A program made the translations under genes and the position numbers. Below, piece after piece: positions 58,842 through 64,000 of a stretch of 64,000 nt of DNA; the first letter of the stretch is position 1, and each line of letters starts with the position of its first letter. A model generated the notes under the pieces. That model was not told the origin of the DNA. It saw only the letters and a list, made by a program, of their open reading frames with translations, and searched no databases. The DNA is from Ditylenchus dipsaci. Its lineage: Eukaryota > Nematoda > Chromadorea > Rhabditida > Anguinidae. Location of the stretch: assembly GCA_004194705.1 (NCBI GenBank), contig SADC01000378.1:1-64000 (forward strand), in the 5' to 3' direction.

Positions 58842-59194
58842 TTAATCTGACTTAACCGCTTTATATAATGTGTAAAAAACTTGAAAAATGTGAAAAATAA
58901 GAAACCTGAGGTAGTATTCGGAATATACACCGTTGATTGTCTTCTTCTGCTCGGTCTGAACAACTGTTGAATCTTTTTGTTTCGATTTATCTTGTTTGCA
59001 ATTTTTTTGTTTCTCGATTTCTACAGGGTCGATTTTCTCTAACATTTTCTGTAGCGAACATACTGCCATTTTAAAATTTTGGACTTTGATTTGTTTTTCA
59101 GAATGGTATGTCACAGAGTCATCAAATTTCGTGTCATGCTCTTCAGGGATCAAATCAGGACATTTAAAATTACTTGACAAGCAGGATAATGGTC
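58842..59194 (-). CDS. Cys-containing, probably secreted, protein exon
   Basis: Begins after the acceptor TTGTTTGCAG at 59,195 and is open for about 117 codons to TAA at 58,842, or to a donor CTCAG/GTTTCT near 58,908. The first part has four Cys (GPLSCLSSNFKCPDL, MAVCSLQKMLEKID, EKQKNCKQ), then a Lys/Gln-rich stretch (SKQKDSTVVQTEQKK). Paired Cys in a helical context are reminiscent of small nematode secreted proteins of the DUF19/T20D4.11 type, but I cannot confirm this. A signal-peptide exon was not found upstream. The left-arm copy is frameshifted after the fourth Cys. Confidence 0.5.
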
Positions 59195-59839
59195 CTGCAA
59201 ACAATTATAGGTAAAGTTTAATCAATATTATATAGTGAAGAGTAGTGGGTTGGTTTCCCCCTCCCCCTCCCTTTGTTATTTCAAAAAAGGGTTAGGCAAG
59301 CGTATGTTAGGACAGACTCGAACATGAGTCTAAGATATGAGTGAGTCCGTCCTAATATACGCTTATCTACCTATGCATAAGCTTTGAAATCACACAGAAA
59401 CGACAAGGGGATCCCCCGCCTGCTGTAAAATAGATCTAAAATTGTGTAAAAAGAATTAACTAATATTTTAACTAAAATAGTTTCCCTTGACTTTTACAAA
59501 AAATGCGACATTCTCATTCTCGTTTGAATTTCACTGGTACCCGCTTTTCAAAATATTACTATTGGCGACGAACTTGCCCTTTAAAATGCCCGTGCAATGG
59601 TTTATTGATTGGGAATTTTTTTGAAAAACGCGAGCACCAATTTTGAATGCAAGGGCACGTGTTTCTAAGTGAAATCTTAATTTTCTTGGAGAAGTTGCCT
59701 TTCCCCTTTTAAAAGTAAATAGTCATTTTTTGATTTTTATAGTAGAGAGTTAATTGAGGTGAAATTTTTCATTGTAAGGTGGTTTTTTGAAATTATCACT
59801 GAATCAATTTAGGGCGTTAAATGCAAAAAAAAACTTTTT

Positions 59840-60007
59840 TCAAGATAGAGACAAAAAAAGGTTATAACCTTTCGAAAATAGCTTATCCGTCTTGGATTTT
59901 ATTGCTTCTGCTACCTTCTTAACTAAGCTGTTTTTGTTGTTATTTCCATGGTCCGCTAGAACATATAATACTACGCAAAGCAGAATATACACCGAAATAG
60001 CTTTCAT
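59840..60007 (-). CDS. Small secreted cationic amphipathic peptide
   Basis: 55 codons from ATG at 60,007. Residues 1-18 form a hydrophobic signal peptide (KAISVYILLCVVLYVLA) with probable cleavage after VLA. The mature part is about 37 residues, starts DHGNNNKNS and continues SLVKKVAEAIKSKTDKLFSK before a hydrophobic end. It has no Cys, several Lys and a regular i/i+3/i+4 alternation of Leu/Val/Ile with Lys, suggesting an amphipathic helix that might bind membranes, as antimicrobial peptides do. This is inference from composition only. An acceptor (TATATTCCAG) lies 33 bp upstream and a TATA box at 60,080-60,087. The frame may also begin at an in-frame ATG at 60,040, but that lies at the acceptor. 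The left copy (13,609) is frameshifted. Confidence 0.65.
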   Translation of the reverse strand: MKAISVYILLCVVLYVLADHGNNNKNSLVKKVAEAIKSKTDKLFSKGYNLFLSLS

Positions 60008-60079
60008 AGGAGCACTTGTTGAGAATTTCTTTGCGCACACTGGAATATAAGAAAGTAGTGAAGTGCTATTTAATCAACG

Positions 60080-60087
60080 CTTTTATA
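60080..60087 (-). promoter_or_regulatory. TATA box of the right-arm peptide gene
   Basis: TATAAAAG on the minus strand, about 40 bp upstream of the acceptor TATATTCCAG and 73 bp upstream of the ATG. Conserved in the left arm. Confidence 0.6.
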
Positions 60088-60099
60088 CAAAAAAAGTTG

Positions 60100-61283
60100 A
60101 ATAGTGAGAATTGCCATATATTGCCACTCAATCGACATGCCTATTTTCATGTTTGTTAGCATTGCAGCTGGTGATCGACCCTAGATCCTGCTCACCAAAC
60201 GCTGCTTTGAAAAATCAATCAATAAATCTCTAACTGTGTAGCTATCTCAATAACATATATTTTTATTTAAAAATAGTACTTTGTGTGTTCATGAAAGGTA
60301 GGAAGGGCCCAACAAACGAACTTGGTCTGATCAACATATGACCGATCTACACATTAGTTCAATAGATATTTTTAACTGTTCAACTGAGTGATTAACCTCA
60401 TTAACTTACTTTTTAGAACACGACTCTGTGAATAGATGTGATTTTTAATTGTTGTGATATTGTATTAAGAGGTGAATTTCAAAACCAGATATCATATTTT
60501 GTACACTTTTGAAAGAAAACTATTTATTCAGCGAAAATCGACAAAAGTTCTTACCACTGCATTTATACGAGCCAACTTTTTTTGCTTGCTTTGCTTTTTT
60601 GAATTCATGTTTACACAAACAACTATCATACATTGTTAGAAAGCTGAGATTATGCGCTTTTATGAGGTATAACATCGTGTAGGTGAGGATAGTTATTCAC
60701 CAATTCAACCCCGAATTTAAAAATTTGTTGTTTTCAAATTACCTAATTATCAATCATCAAAAATCGAATTATTTATTTTTTTTGCTCAACACGATGACAG
60801 AGACATATTTTTACACTTTCTGAATAAAAATTCAAATTTCATCAAAAAAATTGCTTCCTGTACTCAGGCTAAAATGGTCCTTTCAGAGTATTTTTCACAC
60901 ATTTTTAGCCTTTATTGAATCCAAGGAAGGTGAGAGTAATAGATTTTGAACAGGTTTTTACTTTCTGTGGCCTACCGCGTATAAAAACTCTGGTATGCAT
61001 ATGTTTTCTTTTAAACAAAAATGAATTAAAAGAGTATTTTTGCCCAGTTCAAGCAAGAAAAATGTGACAAATTACCCAAAATGACCCTAAAATATCTTAA
61101 AATGACCATCTGAGCCTGAGTGGTGGGACGCGATTTTTTTTGGCAAAGTTCAAAAATTTTTAATCAGAAAGTGTTTAGAAATGCTTCTCTTCTCGTGTTG
61201 GCAGGAAAAAAGGATTCGGGGTTTTTTGGGACACTTTTCAAAAAATCTGAGTATGAGGGTGGGGAAGGAGCTATAGAAATACC
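60100..61283. other. Non-coding flank of the peptide gene
   Basis: No supported gene. A remnant of the hairpin family (GCCTACCGCGTATAAAAACT) is near 60,971. Much of 60.4-61.2 kb has no clear left-arm partner by eye. Confidence 0.45.
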
Positions 61284-61520
61284 AGTATCGGATAACCAGA
61301 ATGGTACTCCAGTGACGCTGTGATTCTTACCACTTCTCAGATGTGATTAGGAAGAAAGTATGGGATAACAAGAATATTACTCTAGTGGCTATATTTGTAA
61401 CTACTTCCACGATGTAATTATGGTGAATAAGTATTGTTTAACAATAATAGTACTCTAGTGGCGCTCTAATTGTTACCACTTCTACGATGTGATCAAGGTG
61501 AATAAGTATCGGATAACCAG
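61284..61520. repeat. About 73-bp tandem repeat
   Basis: Three to four units of AGTATCGGATAACCAGAATG, TACTCTAGTGGCGCT and TTACCACTTCTCAGATGTGA. Corresponding inverted units occur at about 11,760-12,095 and 12,690-12,760 in the left arm. Confidence 0.65.
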
Positions 61521-61553
61521 AAGGAGGAAAGGAGAAGAGTCAGAATCAGAATA

Positions 61554-62525
61554 GTAACTGGTGCAAGATAAGTTCGTCCAAAAGCTCAGACTATCATATC
61601 TTCTTATTATCTTAACACATAGCTAAGATTTTGATATTATTTGTAGCCCTGAACCTCCTCTTTCAAATGTTATATCAAACATTTATTTAACTCAGCAAAA
61701 TGACTACCATTTGCATCAATACATTTCTTGAGTCTTTTGAGAAAATTGTCAATGGTTTTCTGGATCATTTCTTGTGGAATTTCATCCCATTCTTTGACGA
61801 GTGAAGCTTCGACAGTGTGACAGTAATGGACTACTTTGTGTGGCTGTACCTGAAGTCAAAAGCTCGCGCCAAGCCACACAAAACAATTGCTGACTTGAAG
61901 GCTTCCCTGCTAAGAGAGATGGAATGCAATTCGCAAGAATTGATCCAAAAAGCCACTGAAAATTTCTTAAAAAGACTTAGAAAATGTATTGATGCAAATG
62001 GCGGTCTTTTTAATGACTGAAATCAAATATTTTTTGTCATTCGAAAGAGCAGATCAGGGGTTACAAACATAGTTGGACGCCTCTGAAAAACACCGCCGCC
62101 GCCAGCTAACGCTTCACTGTCAAAAAAATTTTTCTGTTTAATTTATGTTTGTCATAGAATGAAATTTTTGCAAGAGAACAGTAAAATCTAAATTATGTCA
62201 TTTTATCATATTTTCGTAAAATGACCATTCAAAACAATCATTGTTTTGGTACTTTGTAATTCGTGGTGCCGCCACCGCCGCCACCACCACCGCCACATCG
62301 CCGACACCGGCCGCCGGCCGCAGCCTAATCACTCCGCCGCACCGCCACCGCCGCCGCGACCTCATTTCAGCCGCCGGCGGCACCTCATATTTTGCCGCCG
62401 CCGCCGCCAGGCGGCGATCCAACTATGGTTACAAAACTGTATTAACAGAATAGTTAGAAATTATAAAAAAACATTATGCAAGATGCAATTGAATTTTCCG
62501 GACGAACTTATCTCGTACCAGTTAC
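61554..62525. mobile_element. Mariner-tail palindromic MITE (right copy) with nested insertion
   Basis: Ends GTAACTGGTGCAAGATAAGT and inverse CTTATCTCGTACCAGTTAC. At 61,817-62,020 the plus strand has an open stretch VMDYFVWLYLKSKARAKPHK... NFLKRLRKCIDANGG, the C-terminal third of a Tc1/mariner transposase, starting at the third catalytic region (MDYFVW). An inverted copy of the tail lies at 61,690-61,830. Confidence 0.8.
62068..62427. mobile_element. Right-only CATAGTTG-family GC-rich MITE
   Basis: Ends CATAGTTGGACGCC and GGCGATCCAACTATG. Perfect 8-bp duplication GTTACAAA at 62,060-62,067 and 62,428-62,435. The left arm has the empty site. The interior is an extreme GCC/CCG-rich block. Confidence 0.9.
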
Positions 62526-63030
62526 TCTAGTGCGCTATAACTATTACACTTCTCAAATGTGACCATCGTAAATTTTTAAATTAGGGTTTTTTATTATTGT
62601 CTAACAAAATGATGATGTTTTCAGCGGTTTGAATATATGACAGTTATGCTATAGCCATATATTGACCTTCGGACTGAACTTTTTGATTAAGACTGCCAAA
62701 GTTTGAAAGGAAAAATATAACGAAAAAACGTAAACAAATATTTTTAAAAGAAATTTTTTACTACATATTCTTAGAAGGCATTTTCATTAAAACTAGACCA
62801 ATTCATATGATTTTTTGTTCCCTCAATATTTTCAAAATTTTTAGTTATAATTTTTTTGATAGAGAAGACAATTCTGAGTCAGTTTTCTTTTCACAGAACG
62901 CCAACTTCACATTCGGATGTCGAGACATGGTCAACTTGAAATTCGGCGTATATAAAATGCCTAAAATGTAGTTATTTTCTTCTTGTGGATACATATTTTA
63001 AGACCTCCACAAATTTCATTCAGCCTTTTA

Positions 63031-63780
63031 AAAAGTAAGACTGTCAACAATTTTTCTTAAATTATCAAAATCGGCATTTTGGATGTCGAATTATTAAGAC
63101 TGTTGGTACTGTTCTACGCAGAATTAAGCGGCATTTTGAAGTAATAACAATTCTTGCATATCAATAACATTTTATTTAAGAAATTAGCTATTAACATACA
63201 AGTCGTATTTTCAAGGACATGAGTTTTGATACAAAAACCTGTTTTTCAATGCCTTAAAGGTCGCCGGCCACGTTTTTATTACACATTCAGAAGCGCAACA
63301 AATTTTGTACAAAAAATTAAGATTCAAAATTTGAAAAAAATATGGCAACAAAAATTAGTCAATGAGACGCTGACATTTTGTACGCCAAATTTTCAATGAT
63401 TTCATGTCTGGGGTAATAAAACCTGTAATAAAGTTTAAAACTGTATGCATAAGAAATAAATAACCACATTTTAGGCATTCGAAATTCGTTGAATTTCAAC
63501 TAGACTATATTTCGACATCCAAATATGAAGTTGGTTTCCTGTGAAGAGTAAACTTAGAATCCTCTCCTCTTCAGATTTAGACCAAAACTAGAAATTTCGA
63601 GTTGTATATTTCCCCGGTAGCGCCGAAATTTCGAAAAAAACGAGGGAAGAAGAAGGCGTACAGTTTTGAAGAAAATGCCTTTTAAAAAGTAAGACTGTCA
63701 ACAATTTTTCTTAAATTATCAAAATCGGCATTTTTGGGATGTCGAATTAATTAAAGACTGTTGGTTCATATTCGGATCAC
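63031..63780. repeat. Direct duplication with pogo-like ends
   Basis: AAAAAGTAAGACTGTCAACA followed by AATCGGCATTTT and GATGTCGAATTATTAAGACT occurs at about 63,031-63,115 and again at about 63,683-63,772. The left arm shows a single copy around 8,300-8,370. CAGTCTCTAATAATCCGGCA-type ends (8,241 and 63,795) suggest an old mariner/pogo-like element. Confidence 0.65.
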
Positions 63781-64000
63781 TTCCAATGTGCCGGATTATT
63801 AGAGACTGTCAGGCTAATGAAAACAATCGCCTATTAGATTAAATGCGGTATCAAAAAATCAATAATCCAATAATGAATAATCATAACATTTAGGCGTTAA
63901 ATTATTAAAATTTGATTAATAAATAAATATAAAGATAAGAACAAGAACTTGTTTAAAAAGTGAGACTGCAAGCTTTTCTAACATATTATTTAAGTAATTT

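Larger units (their letters stand above)
35939..64000. repeat. Right arm of giant palindrome (continues past window)
   Basis: Inverted counterpart of 8,063-29,749. The paired-coordinate sum rises from about 65,700 near the spacer to about 74,000 near 12 kb of the left arm, because the right arm carries more insertions (40,966-42,006; 44,499-45,602; about 45.65-47.81 kb; 48,745-50,484; 53,403-53,918; the 57.5-58.7 kb block). The last bases still match the left arm, so the end of this arm is not in view. Confidence 0.95.

Noticed and set aside
62241..62530. Ala/Arg/His-rich frames in the GCC-rich block
   Set aside because: They arise from low-complexity GC-rich MITE sequence in several frames at once.
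8063..64000. Whole palindrome as a simple fold-back assembly artefact
   Set aside because: The unique 6.2-kb spacer and arm-private insertions with exact target duplications argue against it. An erroneous join of two diverged haplotypes is not fully excluded.

Overview
The window looks like an AT-rich, transposon-dense nematode nuclear genome. The evidence is short introns ending in TTTCAG-like acceptors (47 bp in one gene), acceptors lying just upstream of start codons as in spliced-leader trans-splicing, genes spaced like an operon, and a seven-exon receptor resembling nematode chemoreceptors. I cannot name the species. No rRNA, complete tRNA or CRISPR array was seen.

Layout. Positions 1-8,062 hold mostly tandem repeats and no gene I can support. 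The rest is one giant imperfect palindrome. The left arm runs from about 8,063 to 29,749, a unique spacer from 29,750 to 35,938, and the right arm from 35,939 to the window end, where it is still matching. The same gene series sits in both arms in mirror order: a small secreted cationic peptide, a Cys-containing exon, a Nudix-like gene, a Glu/Lys-rich helical protein, a small protein with one hydrophobic segment, and a seven-transmembrane receptor next to the spacer. The right arm is longer because it carries about 8 kb of private insertions.

Coding state is lopsided. The right-arm receptor splices to an uninterrupted frame of 310 codons plus stop, and the right-arm peptide, Cys exon, helical protein and small membrane protein are open. 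Every left-arm counterpart carries one or more 1-bp frameshifts. Only the Nudix-like gene is broken in both arms. Some spacer genes also need 1-bp corrections in homopolymers, so part of the damage could be consensus error.

The spacer holds at least two, perhaps four, minus-strand genes. Two of them (30,910-31,776 and 29,988-30,645) are spaced like an operon with a trans-spliced downstream gene. I do not recognise their products.

Mobile DNA dominates the non-coding space: Tc1/mariner derivatives, a truncated Merlin transposase gene, hAT-type elements with 8-bp target duplications, pogo-like and CCGTATT-type MITEs with TA duplications, a GC-rich CATAGTTG family, and hairpin-cored elements. 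Several private insertions have an exact empty site in the opposite arm. This shows the two arms are separate sequences that have evolved for some time since duplication, and not a trivial fold-back copy.
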